Positions 1 through 5,330 of a stretch of 5,330 bases of DNA are shown here, piece by piece. The translations under genes and the position numbers were made by a program. The stretch's first letter is position 1. Each line of letters opens with the position of its first letter. The stretch lies in NCBI GenBank assembly GCA_027325475.1, contig DAIEFO010000168.1:1-5330 (forward strand), written 5' to 3'. The notes below the pieces were generated by a model that made no database searches, had not been told where the DNA came from, and saw nothing but the letters and a program-made list of their open reading frames with translations. The DNA comes from Desulfobacteraceae bacterium (GTDB taxonomy: Bacteria > Desulfobacterota > Desulfobacteria > Desulfobacterales > Desulfatirhabdiaceae).

Positions 1-1
1 C

Positions 2-796
2 AAGGAAAACGGCATCAAGCCTGAAGACATGGTACTCAGTCCGGCCGCGTTGCAGCAGATCATCTCGGAATACACATCAGAGTCCGGCGTTCGTAATCTG
101 GAGCGGGAGATCGGCGCCATATGCCGGAAGGTGGCGCGCAAGATCGCGGAAGACCAAAAGGGGCCTTTTACTGTTTCAAAGCAGGGCCTGCACAAATACC
201 TGGGCATTCCCAAGTACATTCAGGAAATGGATCAGGAGGAAAGTCAGGTCGGTCTCAGCACCGGCCTGGCCTGGACACAGGTCGGCGGCGAGGCGCTCTA
301 TGTGGAGGTGACGCTGATTCCCGGAAAGGGTGAAATGATTATCACCGGCCAGATCGGCGATGTCATGCAGGAATCCGCGCGGGCGGCGCTCAGCTATGCC
401 AGAAGCAGGTTCAAAGACCTTGGCATCGAAGAAAACGCCATGGAAAATCAGGATGTACACATCCATGTGCCTTCAGGGGCCACCCCCAAGGACGGGCCAT
501 CCGCGGGAATCGCGATGGCGACGGCCCTGATTTCCATTTTAACCGGCAAACCGGTCAACAAGTTTGTGGCGATGACCGGTGAAATCACCCTCAGGGGCCG
601 GGTGCTGCCCATCGGCGGTCTGAAGGAAAAAGCGCTCGGGGCGCTGCGCGCCGGTATTAAAACCGTTATTATCCCCGAAAAAAACAAGCGCGATCTGGAA
701 GAAATCCCGGCGTATGTCAAAAAGAAGATTCGTTTCGCTCCGGTGAAAAACATGTCCGAAGTCCTGAATATCGCTTTTAAACTCGATGGTGACTGA
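2..796 (+). CDS. lon: Lon ATP-dependent protease, C-terminal part (5' end outside window)
   Basis: This is the last third of Lon, the cytoplasmic AAA+ serine protease that unfolds and degrades misfolded and some regulatory proteins. The frame is open to the left edge, so the N-terminal substrate domain and the Walker motifs are not visible; 264 residues are seen, against about 780-820 for the whole family protein. The fragment begins in the AAA+ lid, with the sensor-2 region GVRNLER at 86-106. The protease domain starts near 250 (GLSTGLAWT). The catalytic Ser lies in KDGPSAG (Ser codon 500-502) and the catalytic Lys in GGLKEKALG (Lys codon 629-631), 43 residues apart as in E. coli Lon (S679/K722). 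MTGEITLRG and VLPIGG are also intact. The C-terminus ends normally after the EVLNIAF helix, with no sign of decay. The TGA stop shares one base with the tsaB start. The family call is essentially certain; regulation cannot be judged because the promoter is not in the window. Confidence 0.97.
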   Translation, partial: KENGIKPEDMVLSPAALQQIISEYTSESGVRNLEREIGAICRKVARKIAEDQKGPFTVSKQGLHKYLGIPKYIQEMDQEESQVGLSTGLAWTQVGGEALYVEVTLIPGKGEMIITGQIGDVMQESARAALSYARSRFKDLGIEENAMENQDVHIHVPSGATPKDGPSAGIAMATALISILTGKPVNKFVAMTGEITLRGRVLPIGGLKEKALGALRAGIKTVIIPEKNKRDLEEIPAYVKKKIRFAPVKNMSEVLNIAFKLDGD

Positions 797-1497
797 TGCG
801 GATACTGGCGCTGGACACATCCTCCCGTTCGTGCAGTGTCGCCGTGACGGATGCAGCGACGCTGCTGGCGGAGATCACTTCCGAAGACGGTCAGAGTCAT
901 TCCCGCCACGCCATGGCGATGGTGCATGCCGCTCTGGAATTCGCCGGAACGGACATTCACGGCATTGACGGATTTGCGTTTACCTCAGGTCCCGGCTCTT
1001 TTACCGGCCTGCGGATTGGCATCAGCACCATTCTGGGGCTTGCCGCCGCCACGCACAAACCGGTGGCCGGGGTGTCCGGCCTGGAAGCGCTGGCGCTGCA
1101 GGCAGCGGTTCCGGACCGGATTATCTGCCCGATGATTGATGCGGGCAGAAAAGAGGTCTATACCGCCCGTTACCGCTGGATAAACGGCGTGCTTGCCGCG
1201 GAAAGCGATGCGCGGGTGCTGCCTCCGAATCTGGCGGTTCAGGGACTGGACGCTCCGGCGGTTTTTACAGGAAACGGCGCCCGGACGTATCGCGCCGTTC
1301 TGCGGGAGTTCCTGGGAGCTGACGCCTGCTTCGCCCCGGACGGACAGGGCGTATTGAGAGCCGCGACAATCGCCGCCATTGCCCGCAGGCGTTTTGACGC
1401 GCATGACGAAGATGATATTTATCATTTTAAGCCGCTGTATATCCGAAAATCCGACGCGAAGATTCCGGAAGGCGGAGGACAGGTGGCGGATAGCTGA
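796..1497 (+). CDS. tsaB: TsaB, subunit of the tRNA t6A37 threonylcarbamoyltransferase complex
   Basis: TsaB (YeaZ) is the inactive ASKHA-fold partner of TsaD. With TsaE they transfer threonylcarbamoyl from TsaC-made threonylcarbamoyl-AMP to A37 of tRNAs that read ANN codons, in the cytoplasm. The N-terminus MRILALDTSS is the usual first strand and phosphate-loop-like turn. The family signature GPGSFTGLRIG is at residues 65-75, followed by the ISTILGLA helix that forms the TsaD dimer surface. At 233 residues the length is typical. The ATG overlaps the lon stop as TGATG. The Shine-Dalgarno sequence is weak (GGTG at 788-791), so translation is probably coupled to lon termination. The C-terminal half is less conserved, as is usual for TsaB, and ends in a degenerate tail. 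A TsaD identity is excluded by the short length and by the absence of the metal-binding HxxxH motif. Function is assigned from family knowledge. Confidence 0.94.
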   Translation: MRILALDTSSRSCSVAVTDAATLLAEITSEDGQSHSRHAMAMVHAALEFAGTDIHGIDGFAFTSGPGSFTGLRIGISTILGLAAATHKPVAGVSGLEALALQAAVPDRIICPMIDAGRKEVYTARYRWINGVLAAESDARVLPPNLAVQGLDAPAVFTGNGARTYRAVLREFLGADACFAPDGQGVLRAATIAAIARRRFDAHDEDDIYHFKPLYIRKSDAKIPEGGGQVADS

Positions 1498-1518
1498 ACG
1501 ATTTGGGGGGCAGATGAT

Positions 1519-2793
1519 ATGATACAGTTGATTCGAGGCGTTAAAGACATTTTGCCGGGCGATGCCGGGCTCTGGCAATACATCGAGCGCGAGGCGTCGT
1601 CGCTTTTCGAAAATTTCGGATTTAAGAATATCCGTATTCCGATCATGGAACGCACCGAACTTTTTTCACGCAGCATCGGAGAGCAGACGGATATCGTCGA
1701 AAAAGAGATGTACACGTTCGAAGATCGCGGCGGCGACATGATTACGCTGAGACCCGAAGCCACGGCGTCCATCGTGCGTTCGTACATTCAGCACCGGATG
1801 TATGCGGCGGATCCGGTGCAGAAACTCTATACCATCGGGCCGATGTTCCGGCGGGAACGGCCGCAGAAGGGGCGGTACCGCCAGTTTTATCAGATAGACG
1901 CCGAAGTCTTCGGGGTGGCGTCCCCCCTCATGGACAGTCAGATCATTTTCATGCTGATGACGCTGTTTTCGCGGCTCAAGGTTTCGGACTGCTCGGTGCG
2001 GCTCAATTCTTTGGGATGCCCCGAATGCAGAACGGCGTTTAAATCCGCGCTGTCCGCGTTTCTGGAATCACGGTCCGTCTCTTTGTGTGAAGACTGCCAG
2101 CGCCGCCGCGACAGAAATCCGCTGCGCGTGCTGGATTGCAAGGCGCCCGCATGCCGGCAGGCGATGGAAGGCGCGCCTGCAATCGGAGATTTTCTGTGCG
2201 CGGACTGCCGCGGCCATTTCGATGCGGTGATGCAGAACCTGGCGCGGCTGGACATTCCGTTCGAAACCGATAAAAATCTTGTCCGAGGGCTGGATTATTA
2301 TACCCGGACGGCGTTTGAAATTCAGACGACGTTGCTGGGTGCGCAAAGCGCCGTCGCCGGCGGCGGCAGATATGATGGGCTGGTGAAGATGCTGGGAGGG
2401 CCGGACACACCGGCCATAGGCTTTGCCATCGGCATGGACCGGCTGTCGGAAATTGTGGCGGCGCATTTCGGCGATCTTTCCAGAAAACCCCGAATGTTCA
2501 TAGCGGCTCTCGGAAGCGCCTGCCAGGCACTGGCGTTCGAATGGGTCAACCGCCTGAACAGCGAAGGTATCTACGCCGAAATGGACATGGCGGATCGCAG
2601 CCTCAAGAGCCAAATGAAACAGGCCGACCGTCAGGGTGCCGCCCATGTGGCGATCTTCGGCGACACGGAAATGGCGGCAGGCCAGGTTCTGATTCGCGAT
2701 ATGGCTACCCGTGAGCAGATTACGGTTCCTCTGGAATCGTTTACAGAATACATCATAACCAGACTTAGAAGAAATCATGAAAGACCGGCATGA
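1519..2793 (+). CDS. hisS: Histidyl-tRNA synthetase
   Basis: HisRS is a dimeric class II synthetase that charges tRNA-His with histidine in the cytoplasm. It has 424 residues, the normal length. The N-terminus IRGVKDILP is typical. Motif 1 lies around residues 35-49 (PIMERTELF), followed by TLRPEATA (76-83). Motif 2 is FRRERPQKGRYRQF (110-123). The histidine-specific motifs are LVRGLDYYTRTAFE (254-267, with the catalytic Arg256) and AVAGGGRYDGLV (278-289). Motif 3 is AIGFAIGMDRL (299-309), and the anticodon-binding domain runs from about 325 to 415. The histidine motifs and the C-terminal domain argue against the paralogue HisZ. The insertion between motif 2 and the HisA motif is rich in cysteines: CPEC 167-170, CEDC 190-193, C207/C212 and CADC 227-230. 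The ATG at 1519 is preceded by a G-run (1505-1510) that can act as a weak ribosome site. The gene lies 21 bases after tsaB, probably in the same transcript. Confidence 0.97.
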   Translation: MIQLIRGVKDILPGDAGLWQYIEREASSLFENFGFKNIRIPIMERTELFSRSIGEQTDIVEKEMYTFEDRGGDMITLRPEATASIVRSYIQHRMYAADPVQKLYTIGPMFRRERPQKGRYRQFYQIDAEVFGVASPLMDSQIIFMLMTLFSRLKVSDCSVRLNSLGCPECRTAFKSALSAFLESRSVSLCEDCQRRRDRNPLRVLDCKAPACRQAMEGAPAIGDFLCADCRGHFDAVMQNLARLDIPFETDKNLVRGLDYYTRTAFEIQTTLLGAQSAVAGGGRYDGLVKMLGGPDTPAIGFAIGMDRLSEIVAAHFGDLSRKPRMFIAALGSACQALAFEWVNRLNSEGIYAEMDMADRSLKSQMKQADRQGAAHVAIFGDTEMAAGQVLIRDMATREQITVPLESFTEYIITRLRRNHERPA

Positions 2794-2820
2794 TGGGAAC
2801 CGCCCGTTTTGCCGTATATG

Positions 2821-2827
2821 AAAGGAG
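2821..2827 (+). promoter_or_regulatory. Ribosome binding site that decides a TTG start for aspS
   Basis: AAAGGAG is a near-perfect Shine-Dalgarno sequence, placed 8 bases before the in-frame TTG at 2836. The in-frame alternatives fit worse. TTG 2809 and ATG 2818 lie upstream of the site or next to it, with no such motif before them. ATG 2872 has only a GGGG run about 3 bases away. The site therefore supports the TTG at 2836 as the real start. This is seen in the sequence; the start itself is inferred. Confidence 0.8.
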
Positions 2828-2835
2828 CCTTTCCA

Positions 2836-4638
2836 TTGTCTGACGTACTGCAACTGGATGTTTTGGGGAATATGCGACGCACCCACACCTGTCGCCAACT
2901 CGGTGTGAAAAACGTGGGTGAAGAGGTCGTACTGGCAGGGTGGGCACAGCGCCGCAGAGATCATGGCGGTGTCATTTTTGTGGATTTGCGGGATCGAGAA
3001 GGCATTACCCAGGTGGTATTTAATCCCGAAATGGATGAGCAGGTCCATCTGAAAGCCCATGAAATCCGCAGCGAGTATGTACTCTGCGTGCGCGGCAGGG
3101 TGGAAAAACGTCCGGAAGGCATGACCAATCCCAACCTTCTGACAGGCGATATCGAGGTTCTGGTGACGGAGCTGCGGATTCTGAATTTTGCCAAAACGCC
3201 GCCATTTCTGATCGAAGACGATGTGGATGTATCCGAGTCCATCCGTCTGAAATATCGCTATCTTGACCTTAGACGTCCCCTGATTCAGCAAAATATCATC
3301 AGGAGGCATAAGGCGTCGGTATCTGTGCGCAATTTTCTGGTGCAAAACGGATTTCTCGAAATCGAAACGCCGGTTCTGACCCGCAGCACGCCGGAAGGCG
3401 CACGGGATTATCTGGTGCCAAGCCGGGTGAATCCCGGCCATTTTTATGCGCTTCCCCAGTCACCCCAGCTTTTTAAGCAGCTTCTGATGATTTCCGGATT
3501 TGACCGCTATTACCAGATTGTGCGATGTTTCAGGGATGAGGATCTGCGGGCTGACCGTCAGCCGGAATTCACCCAGATCGATATGGAGATGTCCTTTGTC
3601 GGAGAGGAAGACGTTATGGCGATCGCTGAGGGGTTGATGGCGTCGCTTTTCAGGGATGTGATGGATATGCGCATTCAGATTCCCTTTCCTCGTCTGGACT
3701 ACGATGACGCCATGAACCGCTATGGCCTTGACAAGCCGGATGTCCGTTTTGGGCTGGAACTGCAGGATGTCTCGGATATCGTGGCGGGTTCCGGTTTTAA
3801 AGTTTTTGCCGATGCGGTCAAAAGAGGCGGCATGGTCAAGGCGCTGAACGCCAAAGGCTGCATGGAGTTTTCCCGCAAGGAAATTGACGATCTCACAGCG
3901 CTTGCCGCCGTCTATCTGGCCAAAGGGCTGGCCTGGATCAAGGTTCGGGAAGATGGCTGGCAGTCGCCCATCGTCAAGTTTTTCAGCGAAGCGGAAAAAC
4001 AGGCGCTGGCTTCGAGGCTGGACATGCAGGTCGGTGACCTGGTATTTTTTGTGGCGGACAAAGCCAAAATCGTCAATGAAGCTTTGGGCCATCTGCGAAA
4101 CCACCTGGGAAAACGCCTGAACCTGATCGATGATTCAAAATTCGCTTTTGTATGGGTCACCCGGTTTCCGATGCTGGAATACGATGAAACGGAAAAGCGC
4201 TATCAGGCCATGCACCATCCGTTTACGTCGCCGCTGGAGGAAGACTATGACCGTCTGCAGGACGCGCCACTGGCGGTCAAATCCCGCGCTTATGATCTGG
4301 TGCTCAACGGCTCTGAAATCGGCGGCGGCAGCATTCGTATTCATCAGAAAGAGCTTCAGGAAAAAGTGTTTGAAGCGCTGGGCATGAGCCGGGAAAGCTA
4401 CGAAGAAAAGTTCGGGTTTCTGCTTTCCGCTCTGGAATCCGGAGCCCCGCCTCACGGCGGTATCGCCTTTGGATTTGACCGCCTGGTCATGATGCTCTGC
4501 GGACAATCCTCCATTCGCGATATTATTGCTTTTCCCAAAACCCAGAAAGCCGCATGCCTTATGACCAATGCACCGTCCGAACCTTCAAAAGCGCAATTGG
4601 ATGAACTGGGTATCCGCGTGACATCTGTCAGGGTATAA
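2836..4638 (+). CDS. aspS: Aspartyl-tRNA synthetase, bacterial type, probably non-discriminating (Asp/Asn)
   Basis: AspRS is a class IIb synthetase that attaches Asp to tRNA-Asp and, if non-discriminating, also to tRNA-Asn. From the TTG start it has 600 residues, which matches the bacterial family (about 590-600). Residues 14-130 form the OB-fold anticodon-binding domain, with RRTHTC near its start and RRRDHGGVIF at 39-48. Motif 1 is in the region of TPVLTRSTPEGARDY (178-192). Motif 2 is FRDEDLRADRQPEFTQ (232-247). The bacterial GAD insertion domain follows at about 290-420. Motif 3 is GIAFGFDRLVMML (542-554). His43 (in DHGG) and Gly95 (in RPEG) align with His31 and Gly82 of the non-discriminating P. 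aeruginosa enzyme, and the whole OB fold resembles that type more than E. coli AspRS. About 13 residues precede the usual N-terminus if TTG is used; starting at ATG 2872 would give 588. No terminator separates it from the tRNA-Asn gene downstream. The AspRS call is certain; the non-discriminating specificity is inferred. Confidence 0.96.
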   Translation: MSDVLQLDVLGNMRRTHTCRQLGVKNVGEEVVLAGWAQRRRDHGGVIFVDLRDREGITQVVFNPEMDEQVHLKAHEIRSEYVLCVRGRVEKRPEGMTNPNLLTGDIEVLVTELRILNFAKTPPFLIEDDVDVSESIRLKYRYLDLRRPLIQQNIIRRHKASVSVRNFLVQNGFLEIETPVLTRSTPEGARDYLVPSRVNPGHFYALPQSPQLFKQLLMISGFDRYYQIVRCFRDEDLRADRQPEFTQIDMEMSFVGEEDVMAIAEGLMASLFRDVMDMRIQIPFPRLDYDDAMNRYGLDKPDVRFGLELQDVSDIVAGSGFKVFADAVKRGGMVKALNAKGCMEFSRKEIDDLTALAAVYLAKGLAWIKVREDGWQSPIVKFFSEAEKQALASRLDMQVGDLVFFVADKAKIVNEALGHLRNHLGKRLNLIDDSKFAFVWVTRFPMLEYDETEKRYQAMHHPFTSPLEEDYDRLQDAPLAVKSRAYDLVLNGSEIGGGSIRIHQKELQEKVFEALGMSRESYEEKFGFLLSALESGAPPHGGIAFGFDRLVMMLCGQSSIRDIIAFPKTQKAACLMTNAPSEPSKAQLDELGIRVTSVRV

Positions 4639-4656
4639 GTTTCTGTTTGAATTTTG

Positions 4657-4685
4657 TTGACTTTGGCGTTTAATCTGGATATATA
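4657..4685 (+). promoter_or_regulatory. Sigma70-type promoter of the tRNA-Asn gene
   Basis: A -35 box TTGACT (4657-4662) and a -10 box TATATA (4680-4685) are separated by exactly 17 bases; TATAAG at 4682-4687 is an overlapping alternative -10. Transcription would start near 4691-4693, giving a leader of about 12 bases before the mature tRNA. The stretch upstream of the -35 box is AT-rich and could act as a weak UP element. The bases after the -10 box (GCCTC) form a GC-rich discriminator, as is common in stringently controlled stable-RNA promoters. The boxes are seen; the activity is inferred. Confidence 0.75.
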
Positions 4686-4703
4686 AGCCTCGTTTGTTAC
4701 TGA

Positions 4704-4779
4704 TCCCCAGTAGCTCAGTCGGTAGAGCAAGTGGCTGTTAACCACTGGGTCCGCGGTTCGAGTCCGTGCTGGGGAGCCA
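4704..4779 (+). tRNA. tRNA-Asn, anticodon GTT, with encoded CCA
   Basis: A complete 76-base cloverleaf reads AAC and AAU codons. The acceptor stem TCCCCAG/CTGGGGA is fully paired, with a T1-A72 first pair and discriminator G73, and the gene encodes the 3' CCA (4777-4779). The D stem is GCTC/GAGC with an 8-base loop that has no extra base after position 20. The anticodon stem is AGTGG/CCACT with loop CTGTTAA, placing GTT at 4737-4739. The variable loop is the standard 5 bases. The T stem CGCGG/CCGTG contains one G-T wobble, with loop TTCGAGT. T36-A37 makes it an expected substrate for t6A37, the modification TsaB helps to make. It has its own promoter and terminator, but read-through from aspS is also possible. 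Confidence 0.98.
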
Positions 4780-4787
4780 AAAATCAC

Positions 4788-4826
4788 AAGGGGTTAGCCT
4801 GAAAGGGTTAACCCCTTTTTCTTTTT
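4788..4826 (+). terminator. Rho-independent terminator of the tRNA-Asn (and possibly aspS) transcript
   Basis: AAGGGGTTA (4788-4796) pairs perfectly with TAACCCCTT (4809-4817). The stem extends inward by four more pairs, two of them G-T wobbles, to a GAAA tetraloop (4801-4804), so the whole hairpin is about 13 pairs. It is followed by a T-rich tract, TTTTTCTTTTT (4816-4826). It starts 8 bases after the tRNA CCA end. On the opposite strand the hairpin is followed by a shorter T-run (GTGATTTTT), so it could also slow transcripts coming from the convergent cyclase gene, but less efficiently. Confidence 0.93.
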
Positions 4827-4827
4827 G

Positions 4828-4843
4828 TGTGAGACTTTTCACA
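4828..4843. repeat. Short palindrome of CRP/FNR-family operator form
   Basis: TGTGA (4828-4832) and TCACA (4839-4843) are perfect inverted half-sites around a 6-base spacer. This matches the E. coli CRP core, TGTGA-N6-TCACA, and resembles the HcpR-type motif of sulfate reducers. It lies just after the tRNA terminator, downstream of both convergent transcription units, where an operator has no obvious target. It may be chance. The repeat is seen; a binding role is speculative. Confidence 0.25.
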
Positions 4844-4922
4844 TCGCGGACGCATTTTATTCACGATTATTGTCTCTGGTAGTCCTTTAACCACTTCCTG
4901 GCGGCGAGGAACCGAACACTCT

Positions 4923-5330
4923 TTATGGCAGGATGGCGAATACCCGGGCAGGAAAACCGGATCCATCCTTTGGCTTTGGAAAAGACACAATTACCAGAGC
5001 GCCTGTTTCTGGAACCTTGGATAAATTTGTCAGGAGTTCGATCTGGTAATGATTTTGGCTCAGTATGTATCTTTCCAACGAATAATCATCCTTCGAAGTG
5101 GCGATACCCGGATCGGTATCGGTTGTCTCATGACCGGAAGCAGTGATATGACGATCTTCGTAGAGATATTTCAGTACATCGAGACTCCATCCAGGATAAT
5201 GGGCAATTCCATTGGCGTCCTTATTCTGCATGGCTTCCATACTGGGCCATCTCTTGGACCAGTCGGTGCGCATTGTCACAAAAGCGCCTTGTGGTATAGC
5301 GCCATGCCGCTTTTCCCAATCTCTAATGTC
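4923..5330 (-). CDS. Cyclase-family (kynurenine formamidase-like) hydrolase, C-terminal part
   Basis: The - strand frame is open to the right edge and ends at a TAA, so 135 C-terminal residues are seen and the real start is outside the window. The visible part carries blocks I recognise from cyclase-family proteins (the fold of kynurenine formamidase and isatin hydrolase): GAFVTMRTDWSKRW (visible residues 15-28), AHYPGWSLD (43-51), GHETTDTDPG (66-75), NHYQIELLTNL (93-103) and the end PKPKDGSGFPARVFAILP. The metal-binding HxGTHxDxP motif of the family would lie nearer the N-terminus, outside the window. GHETTDTD probably contributes late active-site His and Glu residues, which is an inference. 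Such enzymes hydrolyse amide or lactam bonds using a bound metal, but substrates differ widely and none can be assigned here. The GTG at 5277-5279 is internal, not the start. The gene converges on the tRNA-Asn unit and has no clear terminator of its own. Its GC content is about 47%. Confidence 0.85.
   Translation of the reverse strand, partial: DIRDWEKRHGAIPQGAFVTMRTDWSKRWPSMEAMQNKDANGIAHYPGWSLDVLKYLYEDRHITASGHETTDTDPGIATSKDDYSLERYILSQNHYQIELLTNLSKVPETGALVIVSFPKPKDGSGFPARVFAILP

Noticed and set aside
448..960. 170-codon - strand open frame over lon and tsaB
   Set aside because: It is antisense to the highly conserved Lon catalytic domain, with no motif or start signal.
985..1578. 197-codon - strand open frame over tsaB and the start of hisS
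   Set aside because: It is the same mirror-phase effect on two well-supported sense genes, with no ribosome site or domain.
2068..3441. 457-codon open frame on the - strand across the end of hisS and the start of aspS
   Set aside because: hisS and aspS share the same codon phase and this frame is the exact codon-for-codon mirror. It stays open because the sense codons TTA, CTA and TCA are rare. The product shows no recognisable domain and both sense genes are unmistakable.
4757..4779. tRNA 3' end as an attachment site for an integrated element
   Set aside because: No second copy of the tRNA 3' end and no integrase gene occur in the window.
4895..4911. Small hairpin TTCCT/AGGAA with a 7-base loop after the cyclase stop
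   Set aside because: It has only five pairs and no T-tract on either strand, so it is not a credible terminator.
4808..4990. 60-codon - strand open frame after the cyclase gene
   Set aside because: It overlaps the cyclase stop region and the terminator hairpin, has a low-complexity basic tail from the T-tract complement, and has no supporting signal.
1..5330. CRISPR arrays, insertion sequences, riboswitches or defence genes
   Set aside because: No regularly spaced repeats, transposase motifs or long structured leaders were seen; nearly all of the sequence is explained by the listed genes.

Overview
The window is a dense block of bacterial housekeeping genes devoted to translation and protein quality control, followed by a tRNA gene and part of an unrelated enzyme gene. 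The protein sequences look proteobacterial-like. The AspRS OB-fold wording, the cysteine-rich HisRS insertion and the moderately high GC would suit a sulfate-reducing type deltaproteobacterium (Desulfobacterota). That placement rests on remembered sequence similarity and is only moderately certain.

Layout. On the + strand: the 3' third of lon (ATP-dependent protease, cut by the left edge), tsaB (t6A tRNA modification) overlapping the lon stop codon by one base, hisS (histidyl-tRNA synthetase) 21 bases later, and aspS (aspartyl-tRNA synthetase) about 42 bases after hisS, probably starting at a TTG codon behind a strong Shine-Dalgarno sequence. Then come a well-formed sigma70-type promoter, a complete tRNA-Asn(GTT) with encoded CCA, and a strong intrinsic terminator. 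On the - strand, converging on the tRNA unit, is the C-terminal part of a cyclase-family (kynurenine formamidase-like) hydrolase whose 5' end lies beyond the right edge. No gene-free stretch exceeds about 300 bases; the longest is the roughly 280 bases between aspS and the cyclase gene, which hold the promoter, tRNA, terminator and one small palindrome.

How it fits together. The tight spacing from lon to aspS suggests one operon with translational coupling at the lon-tsaB junction. The most interesting reading joins aspS to the tRNA. AspRS keeps the His and Gly found at the two OB-fold positions linked to the non-discriminating enzyme of Pseudomonas aeruginosa. The adjacent tRNA-Asn has the U1-A72 pair used by the GatCAB amidotransferase. 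Together they predict that asparagine is made on the tRNA (AspRS charges tRNA-Asn with Asp, then GatCAB amidates it). The same tRNA, with U36-A37, is also an expected t6A substrate, which links it to TsaB. I found no mobile element, CRISPR array or clearly novel system; apart from these points the region is ordinary core genome.
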